From Hofstenia miamia (lineage: Eukaryota; Xenacoelomorpha; Acoela), in assembly GCA_004352715.1 (NCBI GenBank), contig SCFE01000009.1, positions 1,408,395 to 1,472,394 of the forward strand: DNA of 64,000 nt, read 5' to 3'. The position numbers and the translations under genes were made by a program. Below the pieces are notes generated by a model, which had not been told where the DNA came from, searched no databases, and saw nothing but the letters and a program-made list of their open reading frames with translations. Shown piece after piece: positions 37,901 through 48,600 of this stretch. How positions within the stretch are numbered: the first letter of the stretch is position 1; the number at the start of each line of letters is the position of its first letter.

Positions 37901-39452
37901 CGTTGAAGAGGATCTGTTTGATAGCATGAAAAATAAGTTCGCATTGTCTTTGTTAGGTGGCGTATTTGAATGCAAGTTGCAAATTGAAGAAATTCATCCT
38001 ATTTTGCAAAAAGTAGCTAAAATGTGCGTTCAATCTGAGATAAAATCAATTCGATCTGATTGTAGACTACTGTATATTACCTATCTTTCAAAATTTCCAT
38101 TGCGTAGAGTTGACAAGAGCTTGCAGTTTTTTATTAGTCAATTATCGTATGATGACCCTTTTGGCAGACAATCTGCTTTAGAGGTTATTAGCCAAATATG
38201 CAGCTCGAGCCCTGCTAAGTTTGTCAACAACATATCCGCGCAGTTTTTTATTCCGATTTCAATGGTGTTGATTAATGACGACGTTCCTAAGTGTCGTGAA
38301 ATGGCTGGTATTGCATTGAAAATTTTGATAAGTGTTTTGAATAAGAAGCAGTTTGAAGCACATTTTAATGATTCGCTTACCTGGTTATCAAATTCTGCTC
38401 GAATGTCAGTAAACAAATTGGGTGCAATGGTGTTGAAGATATTCATTGCCGAACAGTCATTCCAGGAAACAGTTTTTGCAAAATGTATGAACCATATCTG
38501 CAATTGTTTTAAAAGAGCCTTCCAATTATTTTCAAAGCAAGAAGATAGCGACATTGATGAGTTAAAAGACGCAGACCACACTGTGTTTGTTTTGTTGGAA
38601 ATATTAATACGAATGCTAGACGATCTAAGTAAACACCTAAAGTTAAGTTACGTTGATGAATTTAGTCAGTGCTTTGGTTATGCTTTCGCATCTTTAAATT
38701 CCGAACATATATGGGTACAAAAATGTGCTTGCGATGTTTTTGCTAAATTATTCTCTGTTACAGAAATAGATGACATTATTCGAAAAAACAGGAATGTTTT
38801 GCCATATCTCTTTCAAGATTACCCCGTGAAATTGTTTGAACTCGCAAAAAGCTTTTGTAGTTTAATACCTGTCAGTGATAGTGCGTTGGATAGTTTTCTT
38901 AATACATGCATGGAAAATATTACATATCTTAGTCGAGTTTTCGTTCATTCCGATTTTCAATCCAGAGAAAATCCATTGGAACTTATTGTAAATCGATTAT
39001 CAGGTATCGCATTAAAAGAAAGCGCTGCACAGTTGGGAGTTTATTCAAAGCGGACTGTTATATTCAAATGGATTGCGGTGATATTTTCAGAAAATGCCGG
39101 CAGACTTGAACCATACTGGGCAAGACTAATTCAACTTCTTGTACGAGACTTAGTTCTGATTCAAAAACACTCGTCTGTTGATAAGTCGCGTACTGAATTT
39201 GAGTCACTAATAGGCGTTGTTTTAGATGAAATTAAGAAACGTATTGGTGACAGCCAATTTTTTTCTATTTATACCAGTGCCTCCAATAACCTGCGCGACC
39301 GGCGTATTGAAAGAAAAAGAAAACTTGCCGCAGATTTTCTCCTAAATCCAGAGGCTGCCGCTAAACGTAAGCAACAAAAAAATAAACTGTCGGCTAAACG
39401 AAGAAAGAAAGTAATGGTTGTAAAATCGTTTAAACGAATAAAAGTTTCTTGA
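31962..39452 (+). CDS. UTP20: Small-subunit processome component UTP20 (DRIM)
   Basis: One uninterrupted reading frame of 2496 codons; yeast Utp20 has about 2490 residues and human about 2785. UTP20 is a giant HEAT-repeat protein of the nucleolar SSU processome, needed for 18S rRNA maturation. The N-terminus (FRFISFSEKLANTSIDSIYR) aligns with the first residues of the family, and AHKKL-like FSHKRALLRRFAAESFAFVA fits the conserved DRIM N-terminal region. The whole chain is helical, HEAT-like. Residues about 783-808 are acidic, as in a linker. LIGEKAEQQEVRAIVQKTKE and YSNVHVFVEFALSILCSMF match conserved C-terminal blocks. The last 50 residues are strongly basic (KRKLAADFLLNPEAAAKRKQ), suiting RNA binding and nucleolar targeting. 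The ATG at 31962 is chosen because similarity begins there and it follows a splice acceptor. The lack of introns is odd beside intron-rich neighbours. Confidence 0.96.
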   Translation: MKQKSKSRKGKKNDFRFISFSEKLANTSIDSIYRINRNNPNSADFEFSFIINALEEHALNNASTEFSNFIEDIEEYVGSYQQVVYHQLVISDVLKTHLASSTVLSASTLMDCLVNFAKDIQGDFYQYFPDFFKILCEKFSILDFSLLTAIFETFANIFKLLVRPLSSKITELFQMYSILFSHKRALLRRFAAESFAFVARRVADIDAFITMLFSQADDNRNFQSGISIILFEIVKGTSTAFHSKFKKIVTAIFQFSQQSATSPLMKSILIRFTELLAQRCVTYKSNDLLMLLLDLILEQPHQEVFKMCIEFLINYKQGRLIRLNDSKVLYSVINLWDRKCDLDTWMTFAQRICLNIGECKALAWQKFVDIIFSERISFNSIYELMISVFSQSKDSVNIIFILESVEFAFRNLIDHFDEVLFFISWIFENESTLAAVNIAHISTDLHRFVEVDFKKSVHTVYFILKIYYVLGYDVYDDISYFIEMSNDFISDEFEETCLTLSNIINFSFPIEFDILNFFINNCQQVLALDLFAKYAANYSDRLPKHCPLQLLKALQSNITSCSKAIRVHSLYTLSVFDFQAEGHSNIEDIPIFEIMNQAELICNDDYRERLRLLEQLRAEKVFSIHQPTNILLKQTVLKYLFVQLLDGFQPVFKPLCEILETYANHYYELFDDVFWTFFCDSSQSVNIISRLPKCDWSDVRDINDLFHYIIRKSSSEEIDFKSEIKLKLLKMLSVFPDLSQRMLIRLGSEFHQFIGQSYSELFHYKFPSQDLTLDFNELTNESNLIEDDVENDDDVCLNDNEEFMDAENCSVTKQAKNSKSYLISFLNLFNEMDSLCPINDHFNFNDILQRLLCMADSEIQTGSIKCLIKMKNNHLEAHSELLVSLCTEKKFQNTMVSLSQLLKDDNQVKVINGDLFFRTVLNILHGKLFNKNWRKSIVQRSRIIFQHVSMFDAVHQEFFIQNIFLHYMNLSTDLTSLNIRSISPPLSFQNKFLVLFKQSLKTFKFSVVGYLKPLINITIYFGICSQKISDEGGIGLNYYNSLKFIKRLFIIVITDIFELQPDFQWADEISKFCGNFLQTELSKLTLKVTKNVTGVLKLFTAWCKQPRHHQLLCYKTEFDKPVISLIVELLLNPKVSLVVVKYVLNMLWNLISSDTSDENLTFGQQLLFSEHSNMICFFSKYLNTKLGKDCLAATPDFFKILAFFSKHITDKAEISTLINLIIGLITDCKKQSSFNELLLNLVESVHILSRSAKISEGMLFKLSTLFSYLSSNDIRSSLCKVFGCYDQQLSDILLDLNAWNKQVMDEPDFERRFAAFNVLNDYLSNQSGLSLCISGSCIAHCSVYFLNTVSDFALKKEACITIQNIIKLLAQNLSHPFCTTALHDMKLVIFQGIRNFEENNRSEIISILRCFIIHCSSMNEWCKQLTPYINDDKDSDLFENLAHIQQHRRVRAFNRIKSVVANEKFCDEILLKLFLPLSMTILSNSDLVKLQSDYAISAIDLLSTIAESVEYNEYIKIFRFSLNLVAKFPERHRIYLQLIDKVLDAFHFTLRNEKGNPFHHLRFNIMPKLLRLLSASKSSQGTDKTQSEIEITNLPIALSAIKIMRYYPEDSMAVAIRGLLIKTCGFLRSKDFAVRKATREVLLKMLPILNSGNKMIIFEILTSTLDKGYMLHVLSFTVNRLLGACVEDLKVGDLNAQFKNILNLLMNDLIGEKAEQQEVRAIVQKTKEAKTFLAHSTFGYIASISSMGQLMQILGRLRTALEEKPTLEFENKINQCLSKIALGILKNDTLSLEELLNFVTDIFSNSVDCLLPAKNSKEVHDARLRKTDYCLLVEPPKRNADVVTATAKYSNVHVFVEFALSILCSMFKKLTVKVSLDFQCIEDIIAAIFKLSKSQYLRTVNLCCRCFTELLKLRNENLLQKLPKLFELLCSLLQTFCRGITSNRSDIQELIPAIFHCITLVIKEERFHCDEEKMKFILLVVEEDLFDSMKNKFALSLLGGVFECKLQIEEIHPILQKVAKMCVQSEIKSIRSDCRLLYITYLSKFPLRRVDKSLQFFISQLSYDDPFGRQSALEVISQICSSSPAKFVNNISAQFFIPISMVLINDDVPKCREMAGIALKILISVLNKKQFEAHFNDSLTWLSNSARMSVNKLGAMVLKIFIAEQSFQETVFAKCMNHICNCFKRAFQLFSKQEDSDIDELKDADHTVFVLLEILIRMLDDLSKHLKLSYVDEFSQCFGYAFASLNSEHIWVQKCACDVFAKLFSVTEIDDIIRKNRNVLPYLFQDYPVKLFELAKSFCSLIPVSDSALDSFLNTCMENITYLSRVFVHSDFQSRENPLELIVNRLSGIALKESAAQLGVYSKRTVIFKWIAVIFSENAGRLEPYWARLIQLLVRDLVLIQKHSSVDKSRTEFESLIGVVLDEIKKRIGDSQFFSIYTSASNNLRDRRIERKRKLAADFLLNPEAAAKRKQQKNKLSAKRRKKVMVVKSFKRIKVS

Positions 39453-40520
39453 CATTTGAGTTTCAGAAAATTTCCATAATTATATCATAAAATACAATTC
39501 ATCAGTTATCTATTCAAAATGAACTATGTATTTTTAAACTTCAATAAAATTGAAGAATTGCCACAAATTTTATTATCAGAAGTTTTTTTATGTTCATTGA
39601 AAGGGAAAATAGTTTCATTTGAATTTTAAGTAAGAAAGACAGTTAATAATAACTTTTAATATGACTTATGCAAGAATTAAGTAACTCTTCATTTGGTAAG
39701 TTAATGATAATACATGTATCTGGAATTATAAAGTAAGTTTATTTTCAACATAATTGAATTAACATGAAGCGTGTGTGGGAGGCTATTACGTTTAACAAAT
39801 TCATTTAGGTAAAACTAGAATATTTTTACATGTGTTTACAAATTTTGTTGAATAACCGAAAAGGGCAAAATTTTATTTTAATTGCTAAAGTTCCTGTAGA
39901 AGTGGCATTGCAATTGAGTTGATTTTTGTGAAGAAATAATGATTTTAAATATATTCGTTCAGGGTAAAAAATAGTAGAGCACATTTAGCTTTCAACAATT
40001 TTGGAATATTTATTCAATATTTCCAATTTAAGAAAGGTCCCAACTTTACACAAATTTTCAAGTTTCTGTATACATCTCTTGTGTTTACATATAATTTTCA
40101 CTGCCAAGCTTTGTTTATTTGAAATTAAAACAATATTCTACGTATGGGTTATAAATTACAAAATTGTGAATTTTTGTTTGTTATATTGCAGGCAGGAGTA
40201 AATGCGATTTTTCATCGCGCTACGTCATTACATTCTATTTGTCATAAATAGTTATATCTGTTTAAATGTATTAAAATATTAGTAATGATTCATTACATTT
40301 TCAAATATTTTTTAATATATTTACAGCCCAAGTTTGAGTTTTGTAATGTTTTTTTTCAATTGTGTTCATGTAAAAATAATCTGCCTAAATTTTGTAAGTA
40401 TTTCCATTAAATTACTGTTGTTTTATATAGAAGTTGACTTTTTCAAACTGTATGTTAAGTAAGCTGTGTCTGTTTGCGTTTATCGCTAATTTTGAAAGAC
40501 TAACAGATTTATTCATTTTA
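39453..40520. other. UTP20 3'UTR and intergenic region
   Basis: AATAAA at 39543-39548, about 90 nt after the UTP20 stop, is the likely poly(A) signal. The remainder up to GON4L is AT-rich with no coding signal. The 1.07-kb spacing is long for a classic trans-spliced operon. Confidence 0.55.
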
Positions 40521-40524
40521 GATA
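40512..40524 (+). promoter_or_regulatory. Splice acceptor 3 nt before GON4L start codon
   Basis: ATTCATTTTAG ends at 40521, then ATA, then ATG at 40525. Third case of this arrangement in the window. Confidence 0.5.
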
Positions 40525-43500
40525 ATGGACTTAAATCATAGGACGTCTTCAGCTAATGAGGTGAGAGTTGCCTTTATTTTATTTTGCTTTTTTTCAAAAA
40601 TTTAATAGTCTTCGAAATCTACTATTTTAATCTTTTGAAGTCGATTAATCCTATGATGTAAAACATATTCAGCTGTCCATATAAACAGCATTTGCAATTT
40701 AAATTTCGAAAACAGTAAATTATTGAGTTTGGTCATTCTTTTGACATGTGTCGCCTTCATTTGATGTATTTGCCGCTCATAAATACGACCCAACTCATGG
40801 TTCGATATTGACTAGGTGCTTTCTGTCAACGAATGCTAGAGAATTAAATACATGTATTGGCTTATAGGGAAATGCAAATACAATTTCGTAAAAAGGCGAA
40901 CTTGGAGTCAATAGATTAAGTGATCAGCATTGCAACCGGGTCGTCCATGTCAATTTTTCTATTAAGGCTGCCCGCCATCGAGTCACATTTAATTTATACC
41001 AAAATGGAGGAAATAAGTGTACAGAAAGAGGCTTATCTTAATAGTCAGACTCATTACGTATAAGCATTGAATTACGCAAATGTCATGTTGGAGTTTAATA
41101 GTTGTAATGCTTTCACGTTGATTTTCGTCTTTTCTATAATAGCTCTGCGAATACGCTTCTTTATTTCCATTTAAAATCCGATTATTCTGGTAATGGATTT
41201 GCGAAATTGAATCAAAAATATAATTTCTATTTGCAAAAACATCTGTTGCTAATTTTTATAGTTAAAATTCGACTTCGAAGCATGAATTCTACAATTGAAG
41301 AATTCAATTGAGAAATGTGAGTTGCAGAGTTAACTGCGACATTTTTTTGGTTATAAATAAGAGTACCACGCACTACATCAATATTCGTATTTTCGAATTC
41401 AAAAATCCAAAATAGATTCAAACACGGATTTAGACTACTCTGTATTTTTACTTCTAGCACGCAATTTTGTCCGAGTCATTTTGCGATTTCATTGAGTAGT
41501 AAATTGGTAAAAAAAATTAAAATTTCTTTAAGATGGTACATCTTCCTCAGTGTTGTGGATTTCAAGCGTTGGCCTACTAACCCTATGGTAGATTCTTTTT
41601 TTGTTGTGTAGTTGACGTTTGATTCATTAATCCTTTTGAGACGTATAACTGACGTATATAATATTTGTACGAGTGATTATTTTATTTCGTGATATGCAGT
41701 ACTTGAAATTCAATAAGGAGCAACATTTTGGTTAAAACTATGGTGCTAATCAGCATCAAATATTCAAATTAACTTTGTAAATGTCCAAATATTATTTTAT
41801 CCAATTTATAAATTCAATTTGTCAAAATACATGATTAAACAAAAAACAAAAATAGTCAAATTTCATTTATATTTTCTTAATTGAGTTGTGAGTAGATATC
41901 ATGGCGCACATCGTCCAGATTGAGGTTACCTCGCTGATATAATATGCAAAGAAGGTAATACCAAGTACTTTGCGATTTTTAGTAATTTGTGTTTTTGTGG
42001 TCATCAAATTCTTCATGATCTTTTCGAATTTTGCAGGAAAATCAGGTGGTAACATTTTCCACTTTTAATTTTTTTCGTAATCTCTTCAGCCCATTTTATA
42101 ATTTGTTGTTGGTCTTCATATATAATACCGTTGTCAGATATTTAAATATTTTCACCTTTTTTACGATTTGCTATGTTTAGTCTGATGATGGAGATGATTC
42201 CATGTCATGTAGTAGTGTGGAACTTGGTCCTCATGACGCACACATTAATTCTACTGCTGAAAAGTGTGGTTTGACAGGAGTAAATGTCAGAAACATCATT
42301 CATCACATTGTCAGGAATGAATCGGTCCTTCAAACTCTCCTATCCGATGAGGTGCCTGGTGAGTTTGATGTTAGACTTACTAGATCTCGTGCTAAGAAAC
42401 TCAATCAAGAAGAAGTTGAAGATAAAGTTGTTTACAACAAATTTCTTGAAGAAGAGTTTTCTGAGGATGATATTAGTGAATATCAACCTAGTTCTGATGA
42501 TCACTCTAGTGACGCAGAATCAGAAAAAGAATTGGAAAAAATGCAGAAAAAGTTAAGAGCTCTTCAACCTCAAATTGATAAAAGAGCAGAAGAAAAAGCT
42601 AAGGAGTCTTCTTCTGAATATTCTTCTTCAGTAAGTTTTTGTTTAGATCAGGTGTATTCTTAATTTCAAAATATTTTTCTGTATTGTATTAGAGCATTGA
42701 TGTATTGGCAAATTTGCTCAAAAATTTTATAATAATATTAATGTTTAAATTTATTACATCTGAAATGAGCTTTTTAACAATCCATAGAAGAGCTGAAATT
42801 TGCTTGCGAAATTTAATTCAACCTAAGTGTCTTGGCACTTTAAATACACGGCTTTCCAATTGACATTTTTCATAGATTCTGAATGTTGTAATTTTGTTTT
42901 CTGTTCTCTTTAGGAATCAGAAAGTGAAAGTGACGAATACGATGAAACAAAGGTAGACGAGCAAACTATTGAAGAGGAGCCTGAAAATGACGCGCAAGAC
43001 GACGATTTAGCCATAGACGAGGAACCTGCAGAAGACGAAGAAACCATTGCTAGTCGTACTAGATTAAAGTGTCCACTCCAAGACGAGGATTTGCTAAAAG
43101 TATTGGATCCTCTACCAGATTATGATGAGAATTTATACAATGCTGTTGTTGACGATGCCGATTGGCAACAATGGCTGGCTCAACTATTTCAGGTATGATC
43201 AATTTTGAAGTTCTCTACATATTATGACCTCGTATATACTCAAGTGTCAAAATTTGATTTTATAACCTTCCGAAGCACTCATGAAATTTATCGGTGCTTT
43301 GTGGAAATTTCTTGCGAAATGTCGCGGACTTAATCCAAACTAGATTGAATTCTAATTTTTATTCGCATGAGATCTTAATCCTGGAATAAGTAGATTCTGT
43401 GTACAACAGAAATTTATATCTAAATATGATTTCATCTAATACCACGATATATTTTACATGTGTAGTTTTATTTAAATCTTACAGAGATATCTCATGAATT

Positions 43501-45640
43501 TATTTAGCTTTGCGACTATTGAGATCAGGGTGACCACTTGGTCACTATTTTAGTGACTAGTCACTAATGGTCACTAATTGGTCACTAATTTCTTCACGGG
43601 TCACTAAAGGTCACTATTTTTGTATATTGCTTAATTGATCACCCCAATTAAACCTGAGAAGGGTGAGGGGAGTGCCATCTTGAAGCCCTGTCTAATTAAT
43701 CCAGAATTGGTGAGGGAAGGGTTGGGCTGATATATAATGTACAATATTATCCTCTTCATACTTTTTTTCAAAATGCTTAGGTTAAGTTACGATAGCGTAG
43801 GATTTGATGTTGTTTGAATGTAAATTCATATCTTACTTTTGTTTTGATGGGCATATTTTATACATAAAAATCATTATTTGCCACCACTTCGTTCCTTTCT
43901 CTATATATATTTGAATATAATTGTTTAGAACATTTTGATTATGTTATGTACAATGTATATTTTAAGTTTGAGATGCCTTGCAAGTATTTTTCTGCTCTGT
44001 GCCAAAAGTATTCCTGGGTGCTTCCAGTAGCGGAAGACGATACGAAAGTTAGATGCAAAATGGATGGGTCCGTCAAGAGCATAAGGGCCGGTTTTCAGAA
44101 GCTGAAGCACCACACGAAAAAGAAGGTCTTCATATCTCTAAAGTTCAAGCGGCTTCTTCCACTATGTCCATACTGACTAATATGTCCCATGCGAAAACAG
44201 AAGAGATCTGAGCCGGTGAAACTGTCTTGCATATTTTAAATATAATTTTGAATCGACCATCATTTCGTTCCAGCAATTAGTGCTCTCGTAAACGATCTTT
44301 GTATGCACATATGTTTCAAAATTCTTGTCGAGTCTTGAAAATTAACAGTGGACGTACAAGGTGCCGTTACATTGTTAACCATGCCATTGGTCCTTACGTA
44401 TTTTCAAATCTTAAGACATCTTTAATGAATAAAGTCTTTGCTTTGCATGTGGACGAAGCTCAATATCACCACGAGACTAGACTCGAGTTCCAAATCATAT
44501 TCTTCGATGACCAAAACGAAAGATAGGTGCGATATCTGTATACCAAAGAACTGAATGTTAAAATGGACATTGAAGAGTTTCTTAGAAGCTCTACTTCATT
44601 GGATTTGGATTCCTTGTATCTTGTAGATAGCAAAGCTGTTTTTAAAGCATTTACCGAAGCGATGGAGGTACGATCTCAAGTATGCCAACTTGATATGCTT
44701 GAGAAGTGATAACTGCAATGTAATGCGAGGAAAAACATCCGGCTTTGTGGGTAAGATAAAGGAATACTGTCAGAATATGTCGATGTCGGTGGATGTGTTT
44801 GCCACATTGATAATTTGATTCAAAGGAGTGGAGCCTATTCTTCGCGTAATGTGATATCATTTGCTGAAAAAATTTCAAATTTCATCGAAAACAAGCCACG
44901 AGTGCATTCTTTGATGAAGCAGTGCGTTGTCTTTCTACAACTCCCGAAAATCGGGACTTACTGTCCAACTTGTTTTTTATCAACCTACGAAGTTTTGAAC
45001 GAAGTTATTAGTCAATGGTCCGTTATTTACAAACTTGTATCACTTTCCAAAACAAGCTGTTGGCAAAAAGTTAAGAAGAAAGCGTTTTTACTCGAAATCG
45101 ATCAATTTTTGTTCAAATGGCTCCAATCTATCAGTTCAAAAAGAAAAGTCAAAGTCCAATTTGGTCTATTTACGACTGCCTTCAATCGGTACTTGACATG
45201 ATCCGAAAGCTTTTTGTGTGATTGAGTCTCGATATAGCGTTATCACCCCGACTGTATTACAAGAGTTTATATACGGAGCAAAATGTACCCAGAAGCTTTA
45301 AGACCTCCGACAAAGCCCCTTTCTTGATTTCAACTGAGAAACCTGCTGTTGCATTGGAACTGGCACAAATTACGGATGGTGAAATTAATGTGATTAAAGA
45401 GAAGTGATTGAAATTCACGAAATGCCAACTGTACTGTGTTCTAGAAAAGCTCTCAGACTTTTTATCCTCTAGCATAGTCAGAAACTGCTTTATGGTGCAT
45501 GTTAAAATTGCTTCTATCTGCTTCTGTCATAAATCAATTTTTCAAAAAATAAATTTTCGATGCTCTACATTGTTTTATTTAATTTTATAAGCAAAAATAC
45601 TAGATCACTATTGTTTTCCAAAAAAGTGGTCACCATGTTT

Positions 45641-45677
<37 letters not shown>

Positions 45678-48600
45678 TTAATGTTTTATCCATTCCATTT
45701 GTAANCTGTTCTAATAAATTGAATAAACAATTCATTGATATAGCTTTACAGCTAACATTGGGCTAGTCTCTTTCTATTTTGGATTGAAACAGATAGGGAA
45801 TAATTCTTATTATACATATGAGAATATGATCACCTTAGTAAATATTAAAATAATTATCCTTAGGAATTAGCTAGAACTTATATATTTCTTTTGACCACAT
45901 CAATTGTCTATATATAATCAGGAACATCTAGTTATTTACATGTAGCTTGTTTATATGAATCCGTCCTAACAAGCTTTTACTGTCAGCATGCAAACTCTCA
46001 CTTATTAAGCAACATAGCAAAGAAAATAAATGCACAAATTCCTCTAGGTTAGCACTTTTACAGATAAGCTACAAATAGGAACACCACACTAATTCAATGA
46101 AGAATACAATAATGTGAAACCATACTTAAATCTCTACTGTCTCTTAATCATCTGCAGTGGTTCAGCTTGTACATCTATTGACTATAGTCTAAATGAGTAG
46201 ACATAAATTTCCTACTTATAATTCAGTTGTAATTAAATAATACATCTCTGCAAGGAATAGATAGTTTGAAAAGTTTTCTAAGTTCAGAACCAGCTAGGTA
46301 TAGATTCAACATGGTCATTGTGAAAGGATGTAGAAAATATGCTAAAGAGGATTAAAAAGAAGAGATTGGGTTAAGAGATGCACTATTTTTGTAAAATTAA
46401 GACCAGTAGACCTGCAGTTTAATAGGAGACATAGTGAAAGGAAGCAGGGAAAGATCAGTAGAAAACAAAGATAAAGAACAAAGTTGGAATTGGATCTAAA
46501 GAGCAACCAAAATAAAGGAAAGTATGATTTGTGAGGGAAGATGACTACTCTAGATAAAAATGAGAGATAATTATAAATTCAAAAAAAGAAAAGTAAAGTG
46601 GGAGAAAAACACAATTACATCCATAACCAAGCGTAATTTTTCAAACACAAGATACCTCACCATCTGATAGTGAAACCTTCCTAATAGATTTAGTATTACA
46701 ACTAACATGTTCTATCACATTCCAGGATTTGAATAAGGCTTTTAATTCAATGAATTTTAACATTCTGGAAAAAAATTATTGAATTAAGTATTTGGGATAA
46801 ATGCTTTAAACTTTATTATGACCTTTTTGGAAAATTGTAGACAGTGAGTTCAAATAGATAAAATTTTCTCTAGCTATATTAATCTAGATCAAGGAGTACC
46901 CCAGGTTACAATTTTAGGAGTTAAATTTGGATGAAAAACTAACATGTTCAATCAAATTACTGGATTTGAGTAAGGATTTTAATTCAATGAATTTTAAAAT
47001 TCTGAAAAAAAAGTTACTGCAACAAGGATTTGGAATAAATGCTGTAAACTTTATTTTGAGCTTTATGGAAAATCATAAACAGTGGGTTCAAATAGATAAT
47101 GTCTTTTCTATGTATATTAATCTAGCTCAAGTACCCCAGGGTACAGTTTTATGAGTTAACTTTGGATAAAAAACTAACATATTCTATCACATTACTGGAT
47201 TTGAGTAAGGCTTTTAATTCTATGAATTAAGAAGAAATCACACATAGTAAAGCATTAATACCAAAGTTTATAAGACAAATTGAAAGTTACTCATCTACTT
47301 CTGCTCATTAAGTTCAAATATTTAAAATGATGAAAGAGAGAAAAGTAATGCAATAAAAAGCAGCAGCAGCTCAATCACGTTTCCATATATTGCTAGGCAT
47401 TTTCAATGAAATTATTTGAAGAATTCAATTTCTGTTTCTTAATTATTTAACTTTTATGATAGAAATTATGTATTTCATTAATCTATTTGAATTTTTGGTT
47501 GAAAACCTTATCTTTTAAGCGCGGATTCGAATACTTGTTTTTTTCTTGGAATTTTTTGATGTTTTTTTCAATCAAGGATATTGATTTTCATCATTTAATC
47601 AATTTCTCATACCAAACGTTTTATTGGAAAACGAAAAAAATTGATTAGAAATTTTAATCTTGTTAATATGGATATTTGCAAGTATGTTCGTATAATATAC
47701 AATTATGTAATAGCATTGCCAATTTACAACTTTGCAAAGTAACCGTTAAAGTGAAAGTTGAAATCAATTTTCTTCTGTTATTCTAATGAATAGCAAATAT
47801 AAAATACAAATTGCGTATCATTACTCTAACTGATTGAAAAACAAAAATGTGGTGATGCAAGATGGTTGCGCCACAAACTAATTTTGAAAGCTCCGTTAAT
47901 ATTCATTGGAATCAAGGTTTTAAACCATTAATCTTAAACTGCATCTCTTTTAAAATGACAAGACGTTTTTCCACATTTTCAATTTTCTCCCTCTATTTTG
48001 ACATTTGGAAATCCTGAAGTATGGATAGATTTAAGAATGTTCTCGAACATATTGTTGAAAGTTTGTGTTTCTTTATCTGAATTACATGAAAGGATTCAGG
48101 ATTTTTTATTGACAATTTCATTGTTTAAAAATGTTTTAAATTTCTTTCTATGAAAACAACATCTATTATTTAACTTTCTTTTTATTAAGATAAACCGCCC
48201 AAGCCCATTGTGACGTGCTGTGCGCAAAATCACTGGTCGCGCAACAGCAAGCCGCGCTGGCACGGTGACCTTCGGTGCGTTCAGATGTTATATATGCGCT
48301 TAAAAATTTTTCAAGAAATCAAGATTTAAAAAATATCTAATCAGTTGAACGTTAATTTCAACAAATCTCATCTGTATTAATTAGTTATTACACTTGTTAA
48401 CTGGCATCCCATTTAATTGTGTACATCATTCGATGAAATTCATTAGCATTGGACGTTTATTAATATACAACAGGCAGTAAGTATTATTTTTATAAAACGT
48501 CACTTCTCTACATTTTATTATTGTAAATATATTTTTTCATAAGCCCATTTTTATGTTTCCTTCACACTGCTATATTGGACTGTCATCTGATTTCTTGAAC

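Noticed and set aside
32480-38581. Several minus-strand ORFs of 60-147 codons
   Set aside because: Antisense shadows of UTP20.
43540-43615. GGTCACTA repeats considered as a regulatory array or CRISPR-like repeat
   Set aside because: Explained as subterminal repeats of the hAT element whose end is at 43526.
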